A stretch of 64,000 bases of DNA from Streptomyces kaniharaensis (GTDB lineage: Bacteria > Actinomycetota > Actinomycetes > Streptomycetales > Streptomycetaceae), in NCBI RefSeq assembly GCF_009569385.1, contig NZ_WBOF01000006.1, positions 124,001-188,000 on the forward strand. The letters run 5' to 3'. Under the pieces are notes generated by a model. It was not told the origin of the DNA and searched no databases. It was given only the letters and a program-made list of their open reading frames with translations. A program made the position numbers and the translations under genes. Positions 16,497 through 25,439 of this stretch are shown piece after piece; the first letter of the stretch is position 1; the number at the start of each line of letters is the position of its first letter.

Positions 16497-17732
16497 TCAG
16501 CGCCCGGCCTCTACGGCCGGGCGCCGCCGCTCGCCCCGCACCCACCGGCGCAGCCCCGCGAACCGCGAGAACCGCTCCCGGCTCGCCACCGAGGCCCGGT
16601 CCAGCTCCTCCATCAGCCGCCGGCTGCGGTGCTCCAGGTCCAGCTCGTCCAGGATCCGGTCCACCTCCGCCAGCAGCGCGCCGTGCAGCTGCCATGCCTC
16701 CGGGTGCTCCTGCACCTTCCGCAACAGCAGGTGGGCGACGTTCTCCCGGCACGTCAGGGCCGCCGCCAGCTCGGCCGCCAGCCGCTGCTCCGCCTCCTCG
16801 GCGTTGCGGCTCACCTGGGTGGTCACCAGCACCGCGAAGCTGACCATCGCCCCGCCGACGTGCGTCAGCAGCTCCTCCAGCGCCACCGCGACGTCCGGTG
16901 GGAACAGCCGCTCGCCGGGCTCGCGCCGCTTCGCCAGGTCGGTCAGCGAACGGGCCAGCACCCGGATCACCACCACGCAGATCTCCAGCGTGTCCAGTCC
17001 GGTGCGCAGCACCAGCCGGGACAGCAGCCCCTCGCTGATCCGCGGGTTGAGCCGCAGGCTGTCCTCGGCCTGGCGCAGCGCCGCGTCCACCTCCGAGATC
17101 GCCTGGTCGAGCCGGCGCGCCTCGTGCAGCCGCTCCGCGGCCCGGGCGACGGGGATGGGGCGGCCCAGCTCCTCGGCGATGTCCAGCAGCAGGTGGCGGG
17201 CCCGCCGGGCCAGGTCCTCGATCGACTCGCCGGCGGTGTCCACCCAGACCGGCGGGGCGAACAGCAGGTTGAACAGCAGGCCGACGGCGGCGCCGATCAG
17301 CGTCTCCAGCACCCGGTCCCAGGCCTGCGAGGCCAGCTTGGTGACGCCCAGGATCAGCATCGCGCTGATCGCGACCTCCTGGACGAACTCCTCGACCCGG
17401 ACGAACCGGCCGATCGTCAGCGAGGCCAGGATGATCAGTCCGAGGCTCCACCAGGAGAGCCCCACCACGGCGCTGAACCCGATCGCGATCAGTACGCCGA
17501 CCACCACCGAGTTGACCCGGCGGATGCTGGTCTTCAGCGTCGAGTAGACGGTGACCTGCACCACCAGCAGCGCGGTGAGCGGCGCCGTCAGCGGGGCCGG
17601 CTCGTTGCTGAGCTGCGTCGCCACCGCGTACGAGAGGGTGGCGGCCACCGTCGCGCGGACGGTCTGGACGACGAACGGTTCTCGGGCGCCACGGCGGAGG
17701 GCGACCGTGAGGGACTCCGGGAGAAGGGCCAT
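16497..17732 (-). CDS. Aromatic acid exporter (ArAE/FUSC-like) membrane protein
   Basis: A 411-residue protein. The N-terminal 165 residues hold about five to six TM helices, with an ATLSYAVATQL and PLTALLVVQVTVYSTLKTSIRRV block characteristic of the FUSC/ArAE_1 family; the C-terminal half is a cytoplasmic helical, partly coiled-coil domain rich in Glu and Arg. Relatives are proposed to export aromatic acids, but no substrate is shown here. AGAAGG precedes the ATG at 17732. It stands alone on the minus strand with the mannosyltransferase gene upstream. Confidence 0.85.
   Translation of the reverse strand: MALLPESLTVALRRGAREPFVVQTVRATVAATLSYAVATQLSNEPAPLTAPLTALLVVQVTVYSTLKTSIRRVNSVVVGVLIAIGFSAVVGLSWWSLGLIILASLTIGRFVRVEEFVQEVAISAMLILGVTKLASQAWDRVLETLIGAAVGLLFNLLFAPPVWVDTAGESIEDLARRARHLLLDIAEELGRPIPVARAAERLHEARRLDQAISEVDAALRQAEDSLRLNPRISEGLLSRLVLRTGLDTLEICVVVIRVLARSLTDLAKRREPGERLFPPDVAVALEELLTHVGGAMVSFAVLVTTQVSRNAEEAEQRLAAELAAALTCRENVAHLLLRKVQEHPEAWQLHGALLAEVDRILDELDLEHRSRRLMEELDRASVASRERFSRFAGLRRWVRGERRRPAVEAGR
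16500..16524. terminator. Hairpin between convergent SRPBCC and exporter genes
   Basis: GCGCCCGGCC-TCTAC-GGCCGGGCGC forms a perfect 10-bp stem. It overlaps the last codons of the minus-strand exporter and lies 17 bp after the plus-strand SRPBCC stop, so it could end transcription from the left. Confidence 0.5.
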
Positions 17733-17820
17733 GCCGCCCTTCTTTCCCCGCAGCCGCCGTTCACACCGCCGAACGGGCCCGAGGGCACCCGAATGCCCAC
17801 GCCGAGGTGAGGAGTTGCGG

Positions 17821-18555
17821 CTACCGGTTCCGGTCCAGGCGCAGCTTCCAGGGCGCCAGCGCGGACTCGACCTGCACGCCGATGCTCATCTTGGACGCGC
17901 CCTCGACCCGCTCCTCGAAGCGGATCGGCACCTCGCGGATCGTCATGCCGCGCCTGACCACGCGGTAGTTCATCTCGACCTGGAACGAGTAGCCGTTGCT
18001 CTGCACGGTCGGCAGGTCGATCGCCCGCAGCGTGCTCGCCCGCCAGGCCTTGAAGCCCGCGGTGGCGTCCTTGACGCCGAGGCCGAGGATCGTGTTGACG
18101 TAGAAGTTGGCCCACGCGGAGAGCGCCTTGCGGTGCCACGGCCACTCCGAGGCCGTCGAACCGCCGGGCACGTAGCGCGAGCCGAGCACCACGGCGGTGT
18201 CGCCGGTGAGCAGGGTCTGCACCATCGTGGGTATCACCGAGGCCGGGTGCGACAGGTCGGCGTCCATCTGCACCACCACGTCGGCGCCCTCGTTCAGCGC
18301 CCGGGCCATGCCCGCGAGGTAGGCCCGGCCGAGGCCGTCCTTCTCGGTGCGGTGCAGCACGCCGACCGTGCCGTGCGAGCCCGCCGCCAGCTTCTCGGCT
18401 ATCTCGCCGGTGCCGTCCGGCGAGTTGTCGTCGACGACCAGCAGGTGCAGGTTCGGCACTGGCAGTTCCGCCAGCAGGCCCGCGAGGACCGGAAGGTTCT
18501 CCCGCTCGTTGTACGTGGGGACGACGACAACGACCTTGGGGGAGGCCTCGACCAT
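17821..18555 (-). CDS. Polyprenol-phosphate mannose synthase (GT2, Ppm1-like)
   Basis: A 244-residue GT2 glycosyltransferase that transfers mannose from GDP-mannose to polyprenol phosphate on the inner membrane face, feeding protein O-mannosylation and lipoglycans. Motifs seen: VVVVVPTYNERENL, the DDNSPDGT nucleotide site, QMDADLSHPA with the DAD metal motif, SRYVPGG and GFKAWR. It lacks the C-terminal TM domain of eukaryotic-type Dpm1, as in actinobacterial single-domain forms. ATG at 18555 is preferred (GAGGGA upstream); an in-frame ATG 33 bp further upstream is possible. Confidence 0.9.
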   Translation of the reverse strand: MVEASPKVVVVVPTYNERENLPVLAGLLAELPVPNLHLLVVDDNSPDGTGEIAEKLAAGSHGTVGVLHRTEKDGLGRAYLAGMARALNEGADVVVQMDADLSHPASVIPTMVQTLLTGDTAVVLGSRYVPGGSTASEWPWHRKALSAWANFYVNTILGLGVKDATAGFKAWRASTLRAIDLPTVQSNGYSFQVEMNYRVVRRGMTIREVPIRFEERVEGASKMSIGVQVESALAPWKLRLDRNR

Positions 18556-18731
18556 GCTCTGATTCCCTCGCGCGCTCTCCGGCGGCATCCGTGCCCCGCC
18601 GGACGGTTGTCCGTGACGACCTGCTGATACGACCGTGCGAGTGTATCCGCGCCGGGCGGTGGCCTCGGCGCCGGGTCACGCCCGGCCCCCCGGGGGCCAT
18701 CACCCCTCCCACCGGCGGCGGCAGCTGACGG

Positions 18732-20294
18732 CTACTGCACGCCGTAGACGGCCCCGAGGTTGTCCTGGGCGGGGCGGGTGTGGCCGGCCGGGCCTGCGGC
18801 GAAGGTGCGCAGGACGTTCTCGGTGACCTTGCGCACCAGGTCGCCGGCCCGGGCGTCGACGCCGTGGTCAGCGCTGGTGCCCCCGGGGCCGTGCGCGTCG
18901 AGTGTCTCCACCCAGCGCATCGTTCCGGTGGCGAACACCCCGGCGCCACTCGGGATGGTGTAGTAGGCGGTGTCGGCGTGTGAGCGGCGGCCCTCGCAGA
19001 CCACGGGGGAGTGGGCGATCACCTCGATCGGGCGCGGGGTGGGGAAGGCGGTCTCCACCTTGTCGTACTCGACGCCGACCAGGTGCGGGAAGGACGCCCC
19101 GGCGGTGACCCCGGTGCCCTCGAACGCCCAGTGGTCGGGCGAGCCGACCACGTACGGGGCGTCCACCGGGTAGCCGTCGTAGATCACGCCGAGCATCGCG
19201 CTCTCCGGATCGGCGCCCGGCCCGACCCGGAAGTCGGTGGTCGCCGGAGCGCCCGCCCGGTGGCCCGGGTCCTGCGCCCAGGCGTCCTTGTAGCAGACCA
19301 CCGTCCGGTCCGGGCCGAGCTCCGTGGGCTCGAACCGGACCCGGCGGAAGCAGCAATTCGCGCCCAGGATCGCCAGGTTGGTCCCGGCGTCCCGGGCCGC
19401 GACCACGTTCGCGCGCTGCTCCGGTGACCAGTACTCGTCGTGCCCGAGCGACAGGACGGCGGCCGCGCCGTGCAGCAGCCCCGGCTCGCGGGCCACGTCG
19501 ATCCCGGTGGTGTACGCGAGCGGCAGGCCGAGCCGTTCGGCGAGCGAGACCAGCGGGGCCTCGTACACCAGGAACAGCCCGGCGCCGTGGTCGTATTCGT
19601 AGGGCCGGTCGAAGGTGACCTTCAGCGAGCGGGTGGCGAGGCCCCCGGTCGGGCCGTTGTAGAGGCTGTACCCGCCCCACTCGTTGTACGCCTGCCAGGT
19701 CGCCGGGGCGGCCATCACCACCGTCTTCCCGGCGGTGATGGCCGAGCGGACGGTGAGCGGGACGTAGCGCTGGCCCGAGCCGTCCTCGACGTCGAGGCGC
19801 AGCAGGTATGCGCCCTCGGGCCAGCCTGCCGTGTCCACTGCGAGGGTCTGCTGCCAGCCGGTCAGGACGGTGCGGGTCGCGCCGTCCACGTGGGGCGCGG
19901 GCTGCTTCGTGCCGGGCACGTGCTCGCGGCGCCAGACCTGGCGGGCGCGGGCGCCGCCGTACCAGCCGATCCGGTAGGCGGTGACGGTGAAGGCGGCGGC
20001 CGGGGTGGAGACGTGCAGGCCGACCGGTTCGCCCGGCAGCACGCTGACCCGGTCGGCGAAGCCCTCGATCGCGCCGGCCGGGCCCGGGTTGGTGATCTCC
20101 CAGTCGGCCGCGCCGGGGAGCGACTGCTCCGGCTTCTCGTCCGCCTTCACGCCGGCCCGCTGCGGGCTCGCGCCGGCGGTGTCGGGTGACGGGTGCGGGG
20201 CCGTGGCCGGTGCGGGCCGGCCGGTGCCGCAGGAGGTGACGGCCGCTGCCATCAGGCCCAGGCCCAGAACTCCCCGCCGACTCGGTTCCGTCAC
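18732..20294 (-). CDS. N,N-dimethylformamidase beta-subunit-like exported protein
   Basis: A 520-residue protein whose core (TAYRIGWYGG … PLTVRSAITAG … ATWQAYNEWGGYSLYNG … SLGHDEYWSPEQR) matches the family named after the large subunit of N,N-dimethylformamidase. The N-terminus has a twin Arg (SRRGVLGLGLMAAA) followed by TSC, so it is a Tat-exported, possibly lipid-anchored, protein, unlike the cytosolic DMFase. Enzymatic function of these exported homologs is unknown. The GTG at 20294 has GGAGG five bases upstream. A GGCCCCC/GGGGGCC palindrome at 18684-18698 follows the gene and could be its terminator. Confidence 0.8.
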   Translation of the reverse strand: MTEPSRRGVLGLGLMAAAVTSCGTGRPAPATAPHPSPDTAGASPQRAGVKADEKPEQSLPGAADWEITNPGPAGAIEGFADRVSVLPGEPVGLHVSTPAAAFTVTAYRIGWYGGARARQVWRREHVPGTKQPAPHVDGATRTVLTGWQQTLAVDTAGWPEGAYLLRLDVEDGSGQRYVPLTVRSAITAGKTVVMAAPATWQAYNEWGGYSLYNGPTGGLATRSLKVTFDRPYEYDHGAGLFLVYEAPLVSLAERLGLPLAYTTGIDVAREPGLLHGAAAVLSLGHDEYWSPEQRANVVAARDAGTNLAILGANCCFRRVRFEPTELGPDRTVVCYKDAWAQDPGHRAGAPATTDFRVGPGADPESAMLGVIYDGYPVDAPYVVGSPDHWAFEGTGVTAGASFPHLVGVEYDKVETAFPTPRPIEVIAHSPVVCEGRRSHADTAYYTIPSGAGVFATGTMRWVETLDAHGPGGTSADHGVDARAGDLVRKVTENVLRTFAAGPAGHTRPAQDNLGAVYGVQ

Positions 20295-20349
20295 ACTGGC
20301 CTCCGTCGTGTCCGTGCCCGATCACCGTACGCGAGTGCGTCAGGGCATG

Positions 20350-20378
20350 TTGACATCCTCACCCTCTCCGGGTATCGG
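20350..20378 (+). promoter_or_regulatory. Consensus-like vegetative promoter before the APC permease
   Basis: TTGACA (20350-20355), a 17-bp spacer and TATCGG (20373-20378) form a near-consensus HrdB-type promoter directed at the permease gene, implying a leader of about 185 nt. It is the only clear element in the 274-bp divergent gap 20295-20568. Confidence 0.45.
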
Positions 20379-20568
20379 GCCGGGAGCGCCGCGCCGGTTG
20401 CACGCCGCAGCGCCACCCGCCACCGGAGAGGGCCGTTCGGGGCACCATGGCGCGTCCGGTTGCGCGGCTCCGCGACGGCGGCGGTCCGGTCACTTAGCCT
20501 GACCGCGCCGTCCGTCCGGCGGCCAGGGGGTCGGGAGCCGTGAGCGGCCGGCCGAGTCATGGACAGGG

Positions 20569-22548
20569 GTGTACGTGGTTTCGTCGGGTTCGGTCGGGCC
20601 GGGGGTGGCGCCTCCGACGCGCGGCGCGCGGTTCCGGGCATGGCTGCTGGAAGGCCTGGCCGACATGGCCAAGCAGTACCCGGGCCCGCACGCCGAGACA
20701 CCCGCCGCACACAAGACCGCGCACTGGTGGCGCGTGATGTGCCTGACCGGTGTCGACTACTTCTCGACCCTCGGCTACCAGCCCGGCATCGCCGCGCTCG
20801 CGGCCGGACTGCTGTCGCCGATCGCGACGATCGTGCTGGTGATCGTCACCCTGCTGGGCGCGCTGCCGGTCTACCGGCGGGTGGCCCACGAGAGCCCGCA
20901 CGGCGAGGGCTCGATCGCCATGCTGGAGCGGCTGCTGTCGTTCTGGCGGGGCAAGCTCTTCGTGCTGGCGCTGCTCGGTTTCGCGGTCACCGACTTCATG
21001 ATCACCATCACCCTGTCGGCCGCCGACGCCAGCGCGCACCTGGTGGAGAACCCGCACCTGACCAGTGCCCTCAGCGGCAGGCAGGTGCTGATCACGCTGA
21101 TCCTGATCGCCCTGCTCGGCGCCGTCTTCCTCAAGGGCTTCGGCGAGGCGATCGGCGTGGCCGTCGTCCTGGTCGTCATCTACCTCGCGCTCAACGTCGT
21201 CGTCGTGGCCAACGGCCTCTGGCACGTCCTCAAGGCCCCGCACGTGATCGGAGACTGGACCGACGCGCTCACCGCCGCGCACGGCAACGCGGCCGCGATG
21301 ATCGGCGTCTCCCTGACCGTCTTCCCGAAGCTCGCGCTGGGTCTGTCCGGCTTCGAGACGGGCGTCGCCGTGATGCCGCACATCGAGGGCGACCCGGACG
21401 ACACCGAGGAGAACCCCACCGGCCGCATCCGCGGCACCCGCCACCTGCTCACCACCGCCGCCGTGATCATGAGCATCTTCCTGATCACCACCAGCTTCAT
21501 CACCACCCTGCTGATCCCCCCCGAGGACTTCAAGACCGGAGGCCCGGCCAACGGCCGCGCCCTCGCCTACCTCGCGCACCAGAACCTCGGCAGCGCCTTC
21601 GGCAGCGTCTACGACCTGTCCACCATCGCCATCCTCTGGTTCGCCGGCGCCTCCGCCATGGCGGGCATGCTCAACCTGCTGCCGCGCTACCTGCCGCGCT
21701 ACGGCATGGTCCCGGCCTGGGCGCGGGCGCTGCGGCCGATGGTGATCGTCCTGACCCTGGTCGGGTTCCTGATCACCTGGATCTTCGACGCCAACGTCGA
21801 CGCCCAGGGCGGCGCCTACGCCACCGGTGTGCTGGTACTGATCACCTCGGCCGCCATCGCCGTCACCATCGCCGCCCACAAGGCGGGGCAGTCGCGTTGG
21901 ACGGCCGGATTCGCGGCGATCTCCGCCGTGTTCATCTACACGACGGCGGTGAACATCGGCGAGCGGCCGGACGGTGTCAAGATCGGCGCCTGCTTCATCG
22001 GCGCCATCGTGCTCGTCTCCTTCCTCTCCCGGCTCAAGCGCTCCTTCGAACTGCGGGTCACCGACGTGGTCCTGGACGACGTCGCCGAACGGTTCGTCCG
22101 GGACTACATGCACCGCCCGCTGCGGCTGATCGCCAACGAGCCGAACAGCCGGGACCTCGCCGAGTACCGCGACAAGATGCGGCAGATCCGGGCCGACAAC
22201 GACATCCCGGCCGAGGACGACCTGGTCTTCGTCGAGGTCACCGTGCTCGACCCGTCCGACTTCGAGGCCGAACTGAGCGTCCACGGCGAGGTGATGCACG
22301 ACCGTTACCGGGTGCTGGCGCTGCAGAGCTCCAGCGTGCCGAACGCGCTGGCCGCGCTGCTGCTGCGGGTCCGCGACCTCACCGGGCAGCAGCCGCACAT
22401 CTACTTCGAGTGGACGGAGGGCAACCCCTTCGCCCAGTTCCTGCGGTTCTTCCTGTTCGGCCAGGGTGAGATCGCGCCGGTCACCCGCGAGGTGCTGCGG
22501 GAGGCGGAGCCCGACCGCTCGCGGCGGCCGGCCGTGCACGTGGGCTGA
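20569..22548 (+). CDS. APC-superfamily permease with C-terminal soluble domain
   Basis: A 659-residue protein with about 12 TM helices (roughly residues 60-500) of the amino acid-polyamine-organocation superfamily; the TM1 unwinding region is TGVDYFSTLGYQPGIA and TM8 holds GLSGFETGVAVMP. The last ~160 residues are soluble (ELRVTDVVLDDVAERF … YFEWTEGNPFAQFLRFFLFGQG), reminiscent of the tail of Kup-like potassium transporters. Substrate is unknown: amino acid or cation uptake are both possible. GTG at 20569 was taken as start because the frame is clean upstream of TM1; ATG at 20665 (MAKQYPG) is an alternative. Confidence 0.82.
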   Translation: MYVVSSGSVGPGVAPPTRGARFRAWLLEGLADMAKQYPGPHAETPAAHKTAHWWRVMCLTGVDYFSTLGYQPGIAALAAGLLSPIATIVLVIVTLLGALPVYRRVAHESPHGEGSIAMLERLLSFWRGKLFVLALLGFAVTDFMITITLSAADASAHLVENPHLTSALSGRQVLITLILIALLGAVFLKGFGEAIGVAVVLVVIYLALNVVVVANGLWHVLKAPHVIGDWTDALTAAHGNAAAMIGVSLTVFPKLALGLSGFETGVAVMPHIEGDPDDTEENPTGRIRGTRHLLTTAAVIMSIFLITTSFITTLLIPPEDFKTGGPANGRALAYLAHQNLGSAFGSVYDLSTIAILWFAGASAMAGMLNLLPRYLPRYGMVPAWARALRPMVIVLTLVGFLITWIFDANVDAQGGAYATGVLVLITSAAIAVTIAAHKAGQSRWTAGFAAISAVFIYTTAVNIGERPDGVKIGACFIGAIVLVSFLSRLKRSFELRVTDVVLDDVAERFVRDYMHRPLRLIANEPNSRDLAEYRDKMRQIRADNDIPAEDDLVFVEVTVLDPSDFEAELSVHGEVMHDRYRVLALQSSSVPNALAALLLRVRDLTGQQPHIYFEWTEGNPFAQFLRFFLFGQGEIAPVTREVLREAEPDRSRRPAVHVG

Positions 22549-22569
22549 GCGGGGCTCGGCAGGGCGCGG

Positions 22570-23679
22570 TCAGCGGCGTGAGTCGGTGAGCGCGGAGCCC
22601 GTGGCCGGATCGAAGACGTGCAGCCGGTCGGTGTCCACCCACAGCTCCAGTGGGCGGCCCTCCACGGCCCGGGTGTCGGTGCCGATCCGGGCGACGGCCT
22701 CGCCTTGGCCGTCGAGCGTGAAGTGCGCGAACACGTCCGAGCCGACCGACTCCAGCACCTCGACGCCCACCGTCACCGTCCGCCCGCCGCGCGGGTGTGC
22801 CAGGAGTGCCGCGTCCTCGAAGTGCTCCGGGCGGATGCCCACGGCGACCCGCCGCGGCGCGCCGGCCCGCTCCAGCTGCCGTCGCAGCCGGTCCGCCAGC
22901 GGCAGTTCGCCCAGCGCGGTGTGCAGCGCGCCCTGTTCCAGCGTGGCGTCCAGGACGTTCATCGCCGGGGATCCGATGAACCCGGCAACGAACAGGTTCA
23001 CCGGGTGGTCGTACAACTCCTGCGGTGCACCGACCTGCTGGACGACGCCGTCGCGCATCACCACCACCCGGTCGCCGAGGGTCATCGCCTCGACCTGGTC
23101 GTGGGTGACGTAGAGGGTGGTGGTGCCCAGGCGGCGCTGGAGCCGGGCGATCTGGGTGCGCATCTGGACCCGCAGCCGGGCGTCCAGGTTGGACAGCGGT
23201 TCGTCCATCAGGAAGGCCTTCGGGGCGCGGACGATCGCCCGGCCCATCGCGACCCGCTGACGCTGGCCGCCGGAGAGCTGCGCGGGGCGGCGCTCCAGGT
23301 GGTCGGTGAGGTCCAGGACGCGCGCGGCCTCCTCGACCTTGCGGGCGATCTCCGCCCGGTCCACCCCGGCCAGCCGCAGGGCGAAGCCCATGTTCTGACG
23401 GACCGTCATGTGCGGGTAGAGCGCGTAGCTCTGGAACACCATGGCGATGTCCCGCTCCTTCGGGGCGAGGTCGTTGACCACCCGGCCGCCGATCCGCAGG
23501 GTGCCCGCGGTGATGTCCTCCAGGCCGGCGATCATGTTGAGGGTGGTGGACTTTCCGCACCCGGACGGGCCGACCAGGATCACGAACTCCCCGTCCCCGA
23601 CGGTCAGGTCGACGTCCCGGACGGCGACCCCGCCGTCCGGGTAGTGCTTGGTGAGTCCGTCGAGGACGAGCTCGGCCAT
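22570..23679 (-). CDS. Carbohydrate ABC transporter ATP-binding protein (UgpC/MsiK-like)
   Basis: A 369-residue ATPase with Walker A GPSGCGKST (about 37-45), signature LSGGQRQR, Walker B AFLMDEPLSNLD and switch His in YVTHDQVEA, followed by a C-terminal TOBE/OB regulatory domain (GIRPEH). It powers import by the two permeases encoded directly upstream in the same operon. Many Streptomyces importers share one MsiK ATPase; this operon has its own. It is the last gene of the four-gene unit, 3 bp after the second permease. Confidence 0.93.
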   Translation of the reverse strand: MAELVLDGLTKHYPDGGVAVRDVDLTVGDGEFVILVGPSGCGKSTTLNMIAGLEDITAGTLRIGGRVVNDLAPKERDIAMVFQSYALYPHMTVRQNMGFALRLAGVDRAEIARKVEEAARVLDLTDHLERRPAQLSGGQRQRVAMGRAIVRAPKAFLMDEPLSNLDARLRVQMRTQIARLQRRLGTTTLYVTHDQVEAMTLGDRVVVMRDGVVQQVGAPQELYDHPVNLFVAGFIGSPAMNVLDATLEQGALHTALGELPLADRLRRQLERAGAPRRVAVGIRPEHFEDAALLAHPRGGRTVTVGVEVLESVGSDVFAHFTLDGQGEAVARIGTDTRAVEGRPLELWVDTDRLHVFDPATGSALTDSRR

Positions 23680-23682
23680 GCG

Positions 23683-24525
23683 TCACCCCTTCACTGCGCC
23701 GGCGGTCAGGCCGGCCACGATGCGGCGTTGGAACAGCAGCACGAAGACCACGATCGGCACGGTGATCACCATGGCCGCCGCGGCGATCGAGCCGGTCGGC
23801 TGCTGGAACTGCGAACTGCCGGTGAAGAACGCGATCGCCGCCGGGACGGTCCGCGCCGCCCGGGTGGAGGTGAGCGAGATCGCGAACAGGAAGTCGTTCC
23901 AGCAGAAGATGAACACCAGGATCCCGGTGGTGAACACGCCGGGCGCCGCCAGCGGGGCGATGACCAGCCGGAACGCCTGCCAGGGCGTGGCGCCGTCCAC
24001 CCGGGCGGCCTTCTCCAGGTCCCACGGGATCTCCCGGAAGAAGGCCGACAGGGTGTAGATCGCCAGCGGGAGGGAGAAGGTCATGTACGGGATGATCAGG
24101 CCCGGCCAGGTGTCGAACAGGCTCAGCGCCCGCTCGATGTCGAACAGCGGGGAGACCAGCGAGATCGGCGGGAACATCGCGATCAGCAGCGACATGCCGA
24201 TCAGCAGCCGCTTCCCGGGGAAACGCAGCCGGGCGACGGCGTAGGCGGCCATGGTGCCGAGCACGACGGCGACGGTGGTGGCGATGAGGGCGATGCCGAC
24301 GGAGTTGAGCAGTGCGCGCGTGAACTCGGTGGTCCGGAAGATGCCGCGGTAGTTCTCCAGCGTCCAGCGGCGGGGCACGAAGTTGCCGTCGGTGAGGGTG
24401 CTCGGGTCCTTGAAGGAGAGCGCGGCGATCCACCAGACCGGGAACAGCGCGTAGAGCACCACGACGAGATTGACGGCCGTCCAGCGTGCGCGGGTCCGCG
24501 TGGCGGGTTTCACCGGGGCGTTCAC
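23683..24525 (-). CDS. Carbohydrate ABC transporter permease (MalG-like)
   Basis: A 280-residue inner-membrane permease with six TM helices and the EAA coupling loop LEKAARVDGATPWQAFRLVIAPLAAPG (seen once, about residues 172-198) that docks the ATPase. It starts with GTG at 24525 and overlaps the upstream permease by 4 bp, so translation is coupled. It pairs with the MalF-like subunit to form the channel. Confidence 0.92.
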   Translation of the reverse strand: MNAPVKPATRTRARWTAVNLVVVLYALFPVWWIAALSFKDPSTLTDGNFVPRRWTLENYRGIFRTTEFTRALLNSVGIALIATTVAVVLGTMAAYAVARLRFPGKRLLIGMSLLIAMFPPISLVSPLFDIERALSLFDTWPGLIIPYMTFSLPLAIYTLSAFFREIPWDLEKAARVDGATPWQAFRLVIAPLAAPGVFTTGILVFIFCWNDFLFAISLTSTRAARTVPAAIAFFTGSSQFQQPTGSIAAAAMVITVPIVVFVLLFQRRIVAGLTAGAVKG

Positions 24526-25439
24526 CGGCGGTCACCCTCGCCGCCGGGCGCCGCGGCGCCGAACACCTTGACGAAGACGAGCGCGATCGCCGCCACGCAG
24601 AGGAAGATCAGTACCGAGATCGCCGACCCGATGCCGAGGTTCAGCGCGGTGAACAGGTTGTCGTACCCGAGGATGGAGACCGAGCCGGTGTTGTTCGAAC
24701 CGCCGGTGAGCACGTAGATGTCGTCGAACACGCGGAACGCGTCGAGCGTCCGGAACAGCAGGGCCACCAGGATCGCGGGCTTCATCAGCGGCAGCACCAC
24801 CAGGCGCAGCCGCTGCCAGAAGCCGGCGCCGTCCACCTGAGCGGCCCGGACCGTCTCCTCGGGCACCAGGGCCAGACCGGCCAGCAGCAGGAGCGCCATG
24901 AACGGCGTGGTCTTCCACACCTCGGCCAGGATGATCAGCCCGATCGCCTGCCAGTGGTCGGTGAGCGGCGCGCTGCCCGGCGGCAGGAGGCCGGCCAGGT
25001 AGCCGGTGCCGGGCGTCCACGCGTACTGCCAGGAGTACGCGGCGACCACCGTCACGATGCCGTACGGCACCAGCACGGAGGTGCGGACGGCGCCGCGCCA
25101 CAGGATCGTCCGGTGCATCACCAGGGCGAGCGCCAGGCCGAGCACCAGCTCGATCGTCACCGAGACCGCCGTGATCAGGACGGTCACCCAGAGCGCCTGC
25201 CACCAGTACGAACTCGACAGCACGGCCGCGTAGTTGTCGAACCAGACGAACCGGGCGCGCTGCGGGAAGCGCAGGTCGTAGCGCTGGAGGGAGAGGTAGA
25301 CGGCGTAGCCGATCGGGTAGGCCGTCACCGCCGTCATCACCAGGACGGCCGGGGCGCAGAGCAGCCAGCCGAGGCGGCGCTCCTGCCGGGAGCCCTCGGA
25401 GATCTTCGCGCGGGTCGGGATTTCGGCGGTGACGGTCAC
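24522..25439 (-). CDS. Carbohydrate ABC transporter permease (MalF-like)
   Basis: A 305-residue permease with six TM helices, the first in LGWLLCAPAVLVMTAVTAY, and the EAA loop VRAAQVDGAGFWQRLRLVVLPLMKP. The GTG at 25439 overlaps the stop of the solute-binding protein gene. The organisation binding protein-MalF-MalG-ATPase is that of ABC importers for oligosaccharides such as trehalose or maltose, but the sugar cannot be named. Confidence 0.92.
   Translation of the reverse strand: MTVTAEIPTRAKISEGSRQERRLGWLLCAPAVLVMTAVTAYPIGYAVYLSLQRYDLRFPQRARFVWFDNYAAVLSSSYWWQALWVTVLITAVSVTIELVLGLALALVMHRTILWRGAVRTSVLVPYGIVTVVAAYSWQYAWTPGTGYLAGLLPPGSAPLTDHWQAIGLIILAEVWKTTPFMALLLLAGLALVPEETVRAAQVDGAGFWQRLRLVVLPLMKPAILVALLFRTLDAFRVFDDIYVLTGGSNNTGSVSILGYDNLFTALNLGIGSAISVLIFLCVAAIALVFVKVFGAAAPGGEGDRR

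Noticed and set aside
24505..24535. PHO-box-like TTCACCGG repeats
   Set aside because: They lie inside the overlapping ends of two permease coding regions and follow codon structure; position is wrong for a promoter.
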